Assembly (NCBI RefSeq): GCF_036850765.1
Contig: NC_089493.1
Span: 217,246,744-217,310,743 of the forward strand
Direction: 5' to 3'
DNA: 64,000 nt
Origin: Saccopteryx bilineata
Lineage: Eukaryota; Chordata; Mammalia; Chiroptera; Emballonuridae
Part shown: positions 21,681-35,159 of the stretch, piece by piece
Position numbering within the stretch: position 1 is the first letter of the stretch
How the letters are laid out: each line of letters opens with the position of its first letter
Notes under the pieces: generated by a model
The model's input: the letters and a program-made list of their open reading frames with translations, nothing else
Told to the model about the DNA's origin: nothing
Database searches by the model: none
Made by a program: the position numbers and the translations under genes

Positions 21681-22804
21681 AAATGAAATTTAAAATTAAA
21701 AATAAAATATAAAGCTACACAAACTATGCAAGCACATTAGGAACTAAAAACGTTACATTCATGGTAGGCGAATTTTCTGGAAGCTAAATTAACAAAACTA
21801 AATATCATACAAAACCACTAATTAGAAGTGATGTTCAGGTGTATTTATCATTTTCTAATTAAAAACCACCTGTTTTATACAACTATTTAATCAAAATGCA
21901 TTATTAATATAAATGGGTTGAGGTTAGATTTCTACCTTATAACTCAAATTTCAGGAAAATACTTGTAAATAAAATTATACGTATTTGGAAATTATTAAAT
22001 AGATAATGAATTAATAAAATGTGAATTGTGCTTACCTGTCTATGATTGAATATTCACTGAGAAAGAAATAATCATGAGTGTATAATGTCATAAGTGCCAT
22101 GTCATGTTTCAGTAAGAAGTACACAAAGCCATCTGCACACTCAGTATATCGCGCACGCTCTCAAAGTCTCCCGTGCAGAGCACATGCTGATAATTGTGTC
22201 GCACTGTACTGATCCTTGATGAATTGTCATGTCAAATACAAATACATCACATCACATGGAATGGATCAACTCTGCATCGATTAAATATGGACATCTACAG
22301 ATTAGTCTTCCAATATCAAAAAGGAGGACATGTAGGAGGACACTTTTCGAGGGAGGATGGAACTTACAAAAGGACTATCCTCCCTAAAGAGGACAATTGA
22401 TCACCTTATGTCAGCATGATATTTCTTTGTTAATTGTTAAAGTATATAATTTTAGTTAGGAGAGACAGAACACCATGGAATGAATCAAGGATCAACACCA
22501 AAAAATGAAGTGCAAATTAGAATGACAAGTAGATAGAGTGAACTGAATATACAAATCGATGGAGATACAGAGCAAGTGAGTGTTTCTGTTCTATCAGGAT
22601 GAAGTAGAAATATCTGAAGTACATGAAAATTTCTATTAGGCATTTAACAAAAGAGAGTAATTTTGATTCTTACAAAATAAGAATTATAAGCAATAATATG
22701 GAGATTTCAGAATGCCAGAAACTTAGAGACCAATGAAAGAGTTTGAGACCCAATTTATTCTCAATTCAAACATATTACAAAACATGAGATCCTTCCATAT
22801 TGAT
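21681..22804. other. Anonymous DNA, possibly the hAT 5' non-coding end
   Basis: AT-rich. A stretch at 22310-22400 repeats 'ggaggaca'-like units in both orientations, which may be subterminal repeats of the hAT element. No ORF of interest. Confidence 0.4.
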
Positions 22805-23186
22805 TTCTTTTTCTTTTTCTTTTCTTATTCAGTGATAGGAAGGGAGACAGAGACAGACTCCTGTACACACCCCAACTGGAATTCATCTGGCAAGCTCACT
22901 AGGGACGATGCTATACCCATCTGGGGCATTGCTCTGTTGCTAAGCAAGTGAGCTCTTCTTTAGCACCTGAGGTAGAAGCCATGGAGCCATCCTCAGTGCC
23001 GGGGGCCAACATGCTCCAATAGAGTCATGGCTGAAGCAGGAGGGGAAGAAACAGAGAGCTAGAGAAGCAAAAGGGGAATGGATGGAGGCAAATGGGTGCA
23101 TCTCCTGCATGCCCTGACCATAAATCAAACCCAGGACCTCTACACACTGGGCCAACACTCTACCACTGAGCCAACTGGCCAGGGTC
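22805..23186 (-). mobile_element. Rhinolophoid-type SINE, old copy
   Basis: The minus strand begins CCCTGGCCAGTTGGCTCAGT with a GGTTTGATTTATGG B-box remnant. The long body is recognisable but carries many substitutions and a TTTCTTTTTC tail complement. Clearly older than the copies at 1925 and 30213. Confidence 0.85.
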
Positions 23187-23738
23187 TCTACATTGATTTC
23201 AGTTATCTGATTATTTGGTTAGTTTTTCTACAAATGTTTAGCTTATATAACTGCCCTACCTCTTTAAAATAGGGAAGGTAGTAGAGATAAAAAGGTTTTG
23301 CCTAACAGAAGGTAACAACTTCAGAAGGGAACTATGTTTCATTATAACTATGATGGAACAAAAAATGTTTGGAAATGTTAACAGCCATCATAATTCCATT
23401 TCCTCATATGAAATTGTCCCACAGGCAGGCCCTCTACATTCTTTAGTAGAAAGGTATAGCTGGTACGTTTTTAGTTCGAGATTAGTTATAGAAACTTTCC
23501 AAACTTTCCAAACACTACAAAATATATAAACTCTCTTTTGAAAAATATCTTTATTGTTTCACAGAGCTTTTGTTTCTCACAAATAAGAATAAATCATTAA
23601 TTGTTTGGTTGAATACATGGGACAATTTTTACAAAAAGGTCTACAGGGTCAAAGAAATGCTAAGAGGAAACAAAAGAAAATTGTGAAATAGCCCAACAGA
23701 AAACAGAATAATAAACCACTTAGAAATGTTCAGGCTTG
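23187..23738. other. Anonymous AT-rich DNA
   Basis: No gene or repeat recognised. Confidence 0.5.
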
Positions 23739-23895
23739 CCCTGGCCATATAGTTCGGTTGGTTAGAGCACCGCCCAGAAGCATAGAGGTTGCTGGTTCAA
23801 TCCTCAGTCAAGGCACACACAGGAACAGATCTATATTCCTGTCTTTATCTCTCTCTCCCTATCTCTTTCTCTAAAATCAATAAATAAAATGTTTT
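23739..23895 (+). mobile_element. VES-type SINE
   Basis: GCCCTGGCCATATAGTTCGG with GGTTAGAGCA (A box), GGTTCAATCCTCAGTCAAGG (B box region), a CT-rich segment and AAAATCAATAAAT: the short bat VES SINE layout, without the long body of the rhinolophoid type. Confidence 0.88.
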
Positions 23896-24530
23896 TAAAG
23901 TAAGAAAAAATACCAAACAAACAAAGAAATGCTCAATTTTCTATTATCAAACATAATAGAAAAATTAAATAAGAAACTTTATTCTTTATGGAAGAAAATG
24001 GATATAGTCCATTGGTGAGAATAATTTTGATTTAGGGAAAAAAATCTCAATTAGAGAATAATTTCTCCAGAGTATAGTTTTAGTAATTTCAAGAACAAAA
24101 TTAAAACTATAATGAGAAATTGATTAGTAAGATTACATTAGATATTGAAATTTTATAATTTATCATAGTATAATAATATAAGAATTTACTGCTAAATAGA
24201 GACGTGAAAGCATATTGCAAAATATGCTTATTTCATGAAACACTTGGTTTTAAAAAGTATTAGAGTTTTTTATACTTATAAAACTCAAAACATCAAAGTT
24301 TAAAAATCAAACTCATTCCAAAATAAGGGTTTTGATAACAGACTGGGTTATAATTCTAATTTTGTCACTTACTATGTTCTTTCTGCATTTTCTTTATTTA
24401 AATATATATATAGTTTTATATATATATTAAAATATATTTTTAATACCTGCTATGTTGCAATGTATATAAAGCACTTAAAACTTCCTGTTAAGTATAGTGA
24501 ATTAAACATACCTGTTCTCTGATTCCTCCC
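23896..24530. other. Anonymous AT-rich DNA with an AT palindrome
   Basis: A TATATATATAGTTTTATATATATAT-like palindrome lies near 24405-24430. Nothing else is recognised. Confidence 0.5.
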
Positions 24531-25534
24531 CTAAAGCTCTACATTAAAAACTGAAAAGAAAAGGGAAAAAACTTTTAAGCATAAATTCACAAGAACAACA
24601 AAAATGAGAGAAAAGAATATAGGAGACAAGATCATTTTAGTAGATGAAAAGCAAATGGATAAAAGGTAAGTGTCTTAACATATCAGAGAAAGACGAAACC
24701 TAAGTCTACAATCTAATTGTGCCACAGAGCCAGGAGAGTCTCAAAAACTGGCAGCACCAACTACTTCCAAAGTAAGGTGTGGATTTGGGACTAAAAACAA
24801 AATTATAGACAAATCTCTCTCTTCCACCTGTCTAAAGACTAAAGTTTACTCTCTGGAGAAGATGAATCAGGAAGTTCTAGATTAAAGGACAGAAGTTACA
24901 GCTGAAGGCACAGGCGAGGTAACAAGCTGGAAACGGGACACTGAGTGAAAGCTTACAGTTGGAACAACCTTTCTGCTCAACCCCACCCCCTACTTGGCTC
25001 TTAGTTGCAAGCAGCAACTACACTTACCTCGTATCCCAAGTCGTAAAATCAAAGATTCTTTCTGAATTAATTAGTCTAGGGAAAATACTGTACATAGAAA
25101 TGAAAATGAGAAAGAAAGAAGTTAAAAATTAAGGGATTCATCCAGGAAGTCTAATATCAAAAAAACAGGAATTGCAGAAAGAAAAACAAAAAAGAAAAAA
25201 GAGGACATAAATTGTTACAGAACTTAAACTAAAAAAAGAAAAGTTTCAAATTCTGAAAGTCATGGTTTTCAAACTAAAAGCTGGATGAAAACAGCTCTTC
25301 TAAGGTACTAGAAATAACTATGGCAGTCAGGGCTTGAAGAGCCAAGGTTGTGGAGAAAAGGAATGCACACTGAGGTAACCCTTACATTCACTGATGCTTT
25401 TCCCTCGGAGCATTTGTTTCTTTGCACCGTGGGGCATTGAACAAGCTGAACTAACAATAGTAGCCTAGAGTTTGTGTCAGTTTCAGAGGTCTGGGGAGAC
25501 CCAAATTCAAGATGAAGGATATGTAGGCTTCCAA

Positions 25535-25890
25535 TTTTTTTTTTCTGAAGTTGGAAACGGGAAGGTAGTCAGACAGACTCCCGCATGTGCCCGACCAGGA
25601 TCCACCTGGCACACCCACTAGGGAGCGATGCTCTGCCCATCTGGGCAGTTGCTCTGTTGCAACCAGAGGCATTCTAGCACCCGAGGCAGAGGCCATAGAG
25701 CCATCCTCAGCGCCCGGGCCAACTTTGCTCCAATGGAGCCTTCTGTGGGATGGGAAGAGAGAGACAGAGAAGAAGGAGAGGGGAGGGGTGGAGAAGCAGA
25801 TGGGCGCTTCTCCTGTGTGCCCTGGCCAGGAATCGAACCCGGGACTCCTGCACACCAGGCTGCTCTACCACTAAGCCATCCAGCCAGGGC
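25535..25890 (-). mobile_element. Rhinolophoid-type SINE
   Basis: A complete minus-strand copy with head, pyrimidine region, long body and A-tail. The 13-bp duplication tgtaggcttccaa flanks it at 25522-25534 and 25891-25903. Confidence 0.92.
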
Positions 25891-26367
25891 TGTAGGCTTC
25901 CAAAATTTGAGGACCCAATATCCTAGAGCAAAGGGTACCACTAGGAGATGTAAACCTGGTATTCCTTGGGACTTTTTCTTATCAAGGCATTTCCAGATTG
26001 TTAAATTGTGCAGGACTGGAAGCTAAGAAACTACGGAGAAATGAAGCAGAGTCTTGAATTGACCAGAGTATCAATAAGACAAAAATTGAAGTTCAAAGCC
26101 TGCCAAGGATAAGAGGACTTGGTAAATAGCTCCTGAGTTTTAGCGCAGATTCCCTCAAAGGCAACACCCCAGAAGTAGGCACAGACTGGAACTAGATTAC
26201 TGCAAACGTACCAAGGTGATCCATCCTTCCTCTGACTGCAGGAGGAAAGAAAATTCTCTCTAGAAAAAGAAAAAAATATTCAAAGCCTCTTGTAATTTTG
26301 AATTTACCATGTCTGACATTATGCCAAAATCACTAGCCGTGCCAGGAAGACAAAATAACAAATATCA

Positions 26368-26368
<1 letters not shown>

Positions 26369-26397
<29 letters not shown>
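26369..26397. repeat. (GA)n microsatellite
   Basis: About 14 GA units, lying within the ancient L1 stretch. Confidence 0.95.
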
Positions 26398-26398
<1 letters not shown>

Positions 26399-26690
26399 AA
26401 AGAAATAGACTTACAGGCAGTTCAGGTATTAAGGTTGTTAATAAGGACTTCAAAATAGTTATGATAATATATGCAAGAAAATAAATAGCAAGATAAATAT
26501 TTCATCAGAACTGTATCTATATTGAAAAGATGCCAATGAAATTCTAGAACTGAAAAATAAAATATCTCATTTAAGAAGTCAATAGATGGTTGTAACAACA
26601 TATTAGACAAGCAAAAGAGAATTAGCAAATTGGGAAATAGTTTATTAGAAGTAAAGAATCCTTGCTGAAACATAAAGAGGATAAAAGAAT

Positions 26691-29599
26691 GGAAAATGCA
26701 CATAAATATTAGAGTCAGTGGGCAGCAGACATACAGGTGGAACACATACACAGGCAGGCAAAGTCTCAGGACGACAGCTGTGCGGCCAGCTGAGGAGAAA
26801 CTGGCGCAGAGGAGCGCAGGACAACAGCCTGGAGAAGACACGCCTCTGATACACAGTGTATATGGCAGTTGTCCAGAGTATCAGAATTTCAGTCTGTCAG
26901 GGAATTGGGAATGAATTACTGATATCTACATGGAAAAGTAAAAAAGAGAAATTTTAAGAGAGAATGTAAGTTATATGTGAAAGGAAATAACATAGAATAA
27001 TATATGGCTCACTATGTATGTATAGTAGTTATGAGTATAACAATGTAAACAAATATTGCCTTAAATGAAAATGATTATATAAATATAATTTTACTGGACA
27101 AAGAAGAAAGGGGAAATGTTTGTGTTGAATGGATAGGGACATAAGAGACCTCAACAATAATCTTCTAGAGTAGGAAGTTGATAAATCATATTTACTGCTG
27201 ACAAATCAAGAAATAGCAATGAAAGCTGTTACTTACATATATGGAGGCAAATATTAAAATAAACATCAAAAATAATTTAAGTAGCGGCCTCTGGAGAGAA
27301 GGAATTAAAAGAGGAGAGAAATAACACAGGGGCATTATTTTTTGTGCATCTCAAAATATTGTTTGAGTTTTTAAGCATGTGCAAGTTTGACTTTAATAAG
27401 AAGAAAGTACATTAGATAAAAAGATAAAGAAAGGAGCGAACAAAATGACTAGTGCATGGTAGGTATTCTATAAATGCTTATTTTTAGATTGTATGACCTC
27501 CGGGAATGCGGTGAAAGGCAAGTAATCTCCATTTGCCAGCTCCTTATCCTTCTGGAGGAATGAAGCATTGCCAGAACCTGTGCCTCGTGTAGCCCTGTGT
27601 GTATCTTCTGCTCCCATTTGCTGGTGTCTTTCTTGACAAGTATTCAGCAAAACTGTCCTTCCTCAGAGAAACTGCCTACACAAAACTATTTGATAACACT
27701 AAATTGTCACATGCCTATAGGTAATATTCCCCAGTGACCTGCCATAGGCTGAGAAGTATTAAATTCTTCCAAACTTCTAGAGTCTGCCTACTAACTCAGT
27801 GGCGATATCAATTGGCTTTCTTTAGCTTATTATTAAATCTTAGAGAAAATGCATACTAAGTGGTCTAGACAGTGGTGTCAGGCAAGAAATCCTCTATGTC
27901 ATAAAACTGGAATAGTTTATCTCATCCCTTCCTCCTCCCCCCCAAAAAAAACAAACAAAAAAACGTAACATTCACATTTCACCTCTAAGTAACAATCAGG
28001 TCTGCTTAGGTGATCATATATCTGAGAAATGATATTTATAGTTTCAATTAGCACAGCTAACCTGATAAGTACCTGGAGAAACAAAAGTAGCACAGAGTAG
28101 AGGCTTAGTGTTTGTAACTAGGATGGCTGGATACAAGAATAAGTATTGATCATAGCACACAGCAGCCAGCTTACTGTGAGAACCAGGATCTGAAAACATG
28201 GAAGTGAGGCAGTACCTCATACACTCCTTTCCTTCGCAAGTTTGGATCCACATAGAATTACCTTATACAGTCACAGATCTTAGAGTTGAAAGGGATATTA
28301 GGAGATTGTTTTATTCTCTTTATTTTAGTAGATGTAGAAACAAAAGCTTTAAGAAGCCAAGGTGGGAGAAATTCTATAAAGACAATTGTGGTAATGGGGT
28401 AGTTTAAATCACCCCAAATTCTGTCAAAAAAGGAAACAGCTATGACAGCAAAAACATCTAAAACAGAAAAAGTGATAAGATATTCCACTTGACTCCCAAA
28501 TCAGACAAGAAAATATGTGGAGTCAGCACTTTTGTGCAAGAAGGTGGAGGGCAGCAGACCCCCCAAATGATTAGAAAGACAAAAGGCTCACCCTAATAAA
28601 AAAAATTAAAATTGCTGTTTTAGAGATATATGTTGATTTTGGTGAAGTCACAAAAAATCAGTAAACTGTTCTTATGCTCTCGTCTGCAGATTAGGTCACA
28701 GAAAATTTAAGTATTGGTGAGTTACTAGGTTTTAATGATCTGTTAGTTGGCAGAGGTTTTTTAAATTGTTATGAAAATCAATAGAAGCCTAAAAGACTAT
28801 TCATATGTATGTGTGTAAGCTTATCTATATCAACCTATCACTATTGTATATAATCTTTCCTTCAAACTATTAGTTTTGTTCTCTTTTTTGGCACTAAAGC
28901 AAATGAATCCAGAAAATCACTGTATTTTAACTTTAAAATTGTTTAGAACTATAAAATTGACCTTTAAAAATGCTTGTGTTTTAACTAAGTGTTCAAGTAT
29001 CCTTTTAGCATCAGATATACTTGCTCTCATCTTGGGGATATCAAAACTGCCACTTTCCTCTCAGAATGCGTGAGAAGACCCTCCAGTATGAATTGAAATT
29101 GTACCCTGAGGTTGTCTCTATTTATAAAGTGAGGTGTCTCATGGACAATTATGGTCCTAGGAAATAATGCTCCAAGGCAGAACAGAGTTGTCTGTCCCAG
29201 GTGAGTTTCTTAGGTGGCCCCCTATGATGCAAATTGTGCTGCCCTCCAGGTACCTTATAAATTTATTATAAAAATCTAAAATTAAAAAAAAACACAAAAT
29301 AACAAAAAAGTTTGCCCTACTAAAATAAAAATTATTCCCCTGGACACAATATAACTTTAAAATAGAGCAAAAGTTACCATAAGAAACAAGAGAAGAGGCC
29401 TCTAGCATTCCATACTTTTTTGTATACAACTCTGAAAGAAGTTAAAATAAAATCTGATTTTTAGTTGCTGAAGGTATTATGGTGTTCTGTGTGCTTTGTA
29501 ATCATTACACTGTTCTGTGGTTGGACAATGAGAATTAACAATTGTTATAATTTATTATGTCTAGAATTTCCTCCATCCTTCTTATTACTTACTTCGATG
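26691..29599. other. Anonymous DNA
   Basis: About 2.9 kb without a recognised gene or repeat. ORFs here are under 100 codons and show no family resemblance. The short GC-richer patch at 26740-26840 holds no motif I recognise. It could be unique intergenic or intronic sequence. Confidence 0.5.
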
Positions 29600-30212
29600 T
29601 TTCCAGAAAAGTAGACTGGCAAGAACTTCTGAACAAATGGTTAAATAAGAATCTTAAACTCCTTTTAAACACCAGTTATTTGAGACATCTGCTTCTGGCC
29701 ATTATTGAGTAACAGAGAGCTTTCCTCCTTAAAGATTGGAAAACTTGATAAAAGCATAGCAAGAAGTGTTTCAGACCTTGACCAATAAGCGGCACATGAG
29801 TATGGTCCCTAAGGAAAGGGAAACAACGTAAGCTCTATCATTGCCTAGCGCTGACTACCTGAAGACAGGTTCCAGCTCTCAGAGAAGGGAAGGGGTCCCC
29901 AACAGAGCCCTGTGGTACCCTTGAGTTGAAGAGACAGAAGTTGTTATATGGGGTACGAGGGTGGGCAAGACAAATTGGAATTTCTGGAGTAAAGTACCAG
30001 AGATGAGGGAGCTACACAGAAATTTCTCAGAGTCAGCAGAAAACTTACTGCAGATGTTGGGATGAGTACTAGTCTGTACATGCAAGAAAAGACAATACCT
30101 CTGACCAAATAAAAAAGCAACAGAAAGCAGTAAGCCAGGCAATTCCCACAGCTCTGACAGGGGCATGTGCCTACCAGCTAGAGCAGAAAGATCTTATAAT
30201 ACATGAAGCCTG

Positions 30213-30603
30213 GCCCTGGCCGGTTGGCTCAGCGGTAGAGCGTCGGCCTGGTGTGCGGGGGACCCGGGTTTGATTCCCGGCCAGGGCACATAGGAGAAGC
30301 ACCCATTTGCTTCTCCACTCCCCCCTCCTTCCTCTCTGTCTCTCTCTTCCCCTCCCGCAGCCGAGGCTCTATTGGAGCAAAGATGGCCCGGGCGCTGGGG
30401 ATGGCTCCTTGGCCTCTGCCCCAGGCGCTGGAGTGGCTCTGGTCGAGGCAGAGCAATGCCCCAGAGGGGCAGAGCATCGCCCCCTGGTGGGCAGAGCATG
30501 GCCCCTGGTGGGCGTGCTGGATGGATCCCGGACGGGTGCATGCGGGAGTCTGTCTGACTGTCTCTCCCCATTTCCAGCTTCAGAAAAATAAAAAATAAAA
30601 AAA
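30213..30603 (+). mobile_element. Rhinolophoid-type SINE, young complete copy
   Basis: The head is intact, with A box GGCTCAGCGGTAGAGCG and B box GGGTTTGATTCCCGG. The full body and (AAAAAT) tail are present. The 15-bp duplication aatacatgaagcctg flanks it at 30198-30212 and 30604-30618. Along with the copy at 1925 it is the best preserved in the window. Confidence 0.95.
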
Positions 30604-30653
30604 AATACATGAAGCCTGAGGAAGAGTCTTCAAAGGGTCAATTAGCCCTAGAC

Positions 30654-30876
30654 CAGCGATTCTCAACCTGTGGGTCGCGACCCCGGCGGGGGTCCAACGA
30701 CCAAAACACAGGGGTCGCCTAAAGCCATCAGAAATACATATTTTATTTGGAAAATACATATTTATTATACAATACATTTTTAAATAAAATATGTATTTCT
30801 GATGGCTTTAGGCGACCCTTGTGTTTTGGTCGTTCGACCCCCGCCGGGGTCGCGACCCACAGGTTGAGAACCGCTG
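30654..30876. mobile_element. hAT non-autonomous mini-element, long form, perfect TSD
   Basis: The 223-bp inverted-repeat element opens CAGCGATTCTCAACCTGTGG and closes with its near-perfect complement. The GC-rich arms carry GTCGCGACCCCGGCGGGG, and the centre is an AT-rich palindrome built on AAAATACATATT. The 8-bp duplication ccctagac flanks it exactly (30646-30653, 30877-30884). The element can form one long hairpin. Confidence 0.96.
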
Positions 30877-31420
30877 CCCTAGACCAGCAAAGTTTAAAGC
30901 CCAATCTCAAATCTCATTCCTAAGAACTCAATTGTGTGGCAGAACAAGGTCCAACATTTTTTAAATGAATATCAAAAAATTCAGCACCCAAAAAGTAAAC
31001 ACAATATCCAGTATCCAATCAATATTACTAAGCAGTAAAAGAAGCGTATGTGAGAAGGATGATAGAATCAGCAAACAGGAATGGGAGGAGAGAAACGGAA
31101 GGCATTTTGTTACTGGAACTTTTGGAAACAAAAAATTTAGTACCTGAAATATATGTGTATATATCCTGGATATGATTAATAGCAGGTTAAACACTTCAAA
31201 AAGAAAAAAAAAAAAAAAAAAGCCGATTTGAAACATGCAATCAAAACTATCCAAAATGAAGCAGAGAGAAAAGAAAGACTGACAACATCTGGGATAATCT
31301 AATGCGGTCTGACGTGTGTGTAATCAAAATCCAGAGGAATGCTAAGAAAGGGGAGGAGAGAAAAATATTTGAAAAAAAAAGGCCAAAATCTCCCAAATTT
31401 GGTAAATTCTAGTTATTTTT

Positions 31421-33635
31421 AAAAAATCATCATATCTTTAAGAAAATTCCACTTTTTGGTGATTCACTTGGACAAATAGTCAAACATTTTACTTGGGCAG
31501 ATAAATAGCCCAAAATTTAAAACTGTTACTGAGAAAGTCAACATAATACCTTAACTGTTTCCCACCCCCACCCCCGCCAAAAAAAAAAAGAAAGAAAATA
31601 AAAATAAATAACAGCCATAGAAGTGAGTTGGGGTGATATGTCATGTGGTATTGGAGCCTTAATTTTGAATTTTCTTGTTCTCATCAATCTAAATCAGGCC
31701 TTAATGATATTTAATGAGGTTACTTGTAATTATCATAATAGGCAAACAGAAGGGAGGTTAAAATAAATCTATTATTTCACAGTGATAAAACAGATTGAAT
31801 ATTTCAATTATTCTACTTATTACAGTACACACTGAACAATGCTCTGTAATCTGCTCGGATATATATAGGCTCTTTAACCATACTATGGTGGAACTAATAC
31901 AGTCAATTTGGTTGAGCTCTTCTCTGGCTGATTCAGTGTTGGAATAAAGTACTTCACAGATTAGCTTAGTCTGCAGCACTTAAAGGTCAGGATTTATTGT
32001 AATGTAAATCACAAAGCAATTTTATCTTGACAGAGATTACATACTGTTATAATATTTCTCGCTGAATCTAGTGATGCGTTTGCTTTTTCTTTGCAACTGC
32101 TGTGCAAATTGGACCGTAGCCCAGAAAAGAAAAAGAGATGGCAGGCTGCTTTGGTTTTTTAGAAACAACTTAATTCCCTTCATTTTTCAAAGTTTCACAG
32201 GAAAAAAAAACTCTGAAAATACACATAAAATCATACATAAATACTTGGAAATCTTTACAGACCCTGAGCCTGAGTACACACAGAATCTATGAATGACCAC
32301 CTCTCAAATATTTTGACATGTTTTAGAAAAAAGTAATTGCTAATGGCTGACCTCTAATCATTCATACCCAAGTGTCCTGATACATTATCTAAATTGTCTC
32401 CATTTTAAGCAAAAAAACAAATACAATAAACATTCATGTTTTGCATTGACAGAGTCACAAACCAAAAGAAAAGTGAACATAAACAAAGTAAGGTGAGTAT
32501 TAGGAAGTCCACTGTTGTTAGTGTCGAAAATTAACAAGTATCAAGAGGCAGAATGATAACATCTTCCCAATTTTTCTGTTTCTCTGATTACTACACTTAA
32601 ACTAGAAGGGATTAAGGCCAGATATCAGAAGACCTTTTTGATAAGAGGGAATTAAATGAACTACTCAAAAAATTTGAAGTCTCTCTTCCTGAAATTCTCA
32701 AAACAAGGCCAACAAAGTCCCAGCCTAAATTTCAAAGGATAATCATGAATAAACTATCAGTAAATTATCCCCACAAAGTTTAAATAGCATATGTATTAAA
32801 TTTTACCAAGTTTAATCAATTCTTCAAACATTATTTATATTGTATGAAAACATTGTACAAAAACAGTGGTGAGGCTCAGGACTTACCCGGAAATGTGTCA
32901 AAGGTTAGTCTTCAGCTGCAATTATTCCATTTCTATTCCCTTTACCTGGGCCACAGTTAGGTATTGATCTTTTCTCCGACTCTTGTGAAGCACTTTTCCT
33001 AGAATGATAGGTGACATGTTATAATACTGTTTATTTAAATACTGAGCAGCTTATTCTTTCATTCTATCCAGCTGCATTCTATCCAGCAGCACTTCCAAAA
33101 TGCCAGTCATTTCAAGTCAACTTCCTATATCTGTAGTATTATTGACTTAACTGTTTTCTCTAAGTCAATTCATAATTTGAGCTAACCAAATTTATTTTAA
33201 AATAATAATTATTACTTCTAAAATTATAGATTTGGCATGACAGTTTTAAAAAATTAATGTCTGCTGTATACGACTTGCAATGGTCCCATGTGCCACCTGT
33301 TGTCCATGCAGCACATTTTGGGAAATATAGGTTCAACTAGTATGTGGGTAATAAATAATTTTCTTATTGAGAAAATGTCAGCATTCCTACCCACAATAAG
33401 CACAGGGACTCCCCAGCCAAAAGTTCCCTGTATAGAGATTAATCATACATCCTGGTTTGCATGCCATAGTCCTGGTTTATATCTGCTGTTGTCCTGTAGT
33501 TTCCTCTTTCACTCTCAGAAATGATCTGATTTGGATCATACCCAAAAGGGTAAAACATATCAGCCCCAAAGAACTGGACAGTCAGAATGTTTCTAACTGG
33601 CCTTATCCTCTGTGGACAACAGTTCAGCTCTTCCA
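31421..33635. other. Anonymous DNA
   Basis: A C-rich/A-rich junction lies at 31560-31600. No gene or clear repeat otherwise. Confidence 0.5.
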
Positions 33636-33795
33636 TACCCATTATCTTATTTAATCTTCACAACAACTCTGTGAGTTATATATTATGTATCAGTTACAAA
33701 TGGGGAATCAGGCTCAGAGAAGTTTAACCACTCAGGGTTCACAGAGCTATTACCTAGAACAACTAGGACTCACATCAGTTCTCTGCTACATATCA
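33636..33795 (-). repeat. MIR SINE
   Basis: The plus strand reads 'ttatttaatcttcacaacaa' and 'gaatcaggctcagagaag', then 'cacagagctattacc', which is the reverse complement of the MIR core order. Confidence 0.75.
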
Positions 33796-35159
33796 AGAGA
33801 TCTTTTCTAGGGAACCGGGAGGTGTGAAGGGCTAGGAAAGAGAACGGCGAGGTGTGAAAGGCAGAAGTATTCTGAGAAAAAGCCCGTTCCCTTTAACAGT
33901 GGATATGGAGAGATTAGAGCAGGAAACAGACATGTCTGCAATGCTGCCACATTCACCTTTCATAAGAACCAATTTTCCCTGAAAACTATAAGAACTGATT
34001 AGATCGCCAGGATTATAATCAACAGCACTTGTGAGTTAAGTGGACTTCTGTGTTTTGCCCTGAAAATCTAACCAGACTCTTGATTACAAGGTAAATTTTA
34101 TAACTCAGTTTTCTTTTTTGAAGCTGAAAAGAAAAAAAAAATGAGATGAAGGAGAAAAGGAGGCCCCCTGTGCAGAGATATGAAGAAAAGGGAAGGATGC
34201 TTAACAAAATAGCCTGCCTGCCTTTTCTGTATGACCCTCCTTCCCCCGTGCTACTGTGTGCTGCCAAACACATCTATCCTCGCTGCTTACATGGGGGAGG
34301 GCCAGAAGCTTTACATTACACCACTGGTTTACACCCTGAGAAACGTCGTGTGAGCTGCAAAATACACTTTGAAGCAACTTTGTAAAAGGCACATCTATAT
34401 TTACCAATGTGTTCCACATGATTAAACTGTGAAATTTGTCTCCCGTTTGGCAATACCTTAGAGAGATGTGAGGTTTAGGAAGAAAATGCCTGTGAAGTGC
34501 CTTAAGTTCCACAGAAGGAAAGCACTGCATACATTCAAGGTGCTATTACGTGCCTTGATGCTATATTGGTGCAATGGCAAATAAAATAGCATAAATTATG
34601 ATGTCACAGTGTTGTCATGCAACATCATCCACAGTGAGAGGAAGAAAAATCTGTTTTGAAAAGGCTTCTTTTCCCCTCCTCTTCAGCATGTTATAGCATA
34701 TGGTATCCCAAACTAGTTCACAGTGAACTTCATTTCTGCCACTCCCGTAAATGAAGTTTCTTCCCAGGCAGATGTCAGTGCTAAAAGTTTGGTGCTCATA
34801 AATACCAAATTTACATAAAATCTATACAGTTATTTTTTCAAAAATCTTCCCTAGTTGATGTAGGCTGATTGGCTGAGATACATAGTTTACTTACTTATTC
34901 CTAAAACCATAATACATTTCCAGATTCACTAATTTGAAATACAATAATAATGACTGAGCCACAGTGACATTTCTTGAGGTCTCTGGGTGTTAACATCAAG
35001 AGGCAGGTTGAAAGAAATAAAGTTAGAAAGTTAACAACGATTTTTTTGTGGGGACTATTAATTTAGGCCTATGGTTCCAAATTATGAGTCACCATTTATG
35101 CAAAAAGCATCATTTGTAGCTGGAATAAAGAATGAATCAGGTATTTCACTCCCTGAAAA
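33796..35159. other. Anonymous DNA
   Basis: No gene or repeat recognised. ORFs are short and featureless. Confidence 0.5.

Larger units (their letters stand above)
24531..26690 (+). repeat. Probable ancient L1 (L1M/HAL1-like) 5' region
   Basis: Phrases near 26325-26640 ('aaaatcactagccgtgccag', 'tgccaatgaaattctagaac', 'cagttcaggtattaaggttg') follow the order of the 5'UTR/ORF1 region of old mammalian L1s, and a similar region recurs at 29600-31420. It is broken by a SINE at 25535-25890 and a (GA)n run. Too diverged for a reading frame, and the family is recognised only loosely. Confidence 0.45.
29600..31420 (+). repeat. Ancient L1 (L1M/HAL1-like) 5' region, second fragment
   Basis: At 30975-31410, phrases such as 'atatccagtatccaatcaat', 'caatcaaaactatccaaaat' and 'gaaaaatatttgaaaaaa' with 'ggccaaaatctcccaaattt' match the order seen in old L1 5'UTR/ORF1. 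It is interrupted by a SINE (30213-30603) and a hAT mini-element (30654-30876). No open frame survives. Confidence 0.55.

Noticed and set aside
28044..28500. Possible single-copy exon around 28198-28407 (69 codons)
   Set aside because: The resemblance of 'cagatcttagagttgaaagg' to old repeat text, the lack of splice-site context and the lack of any protein similarity argue against a gene.
30228..30300. tRNA gene prediction from A and B boxes
   Set aside because: The boxes belong to SINE heads. No complete tRNA cloverleaf with a plausible anticodon arm was seen.
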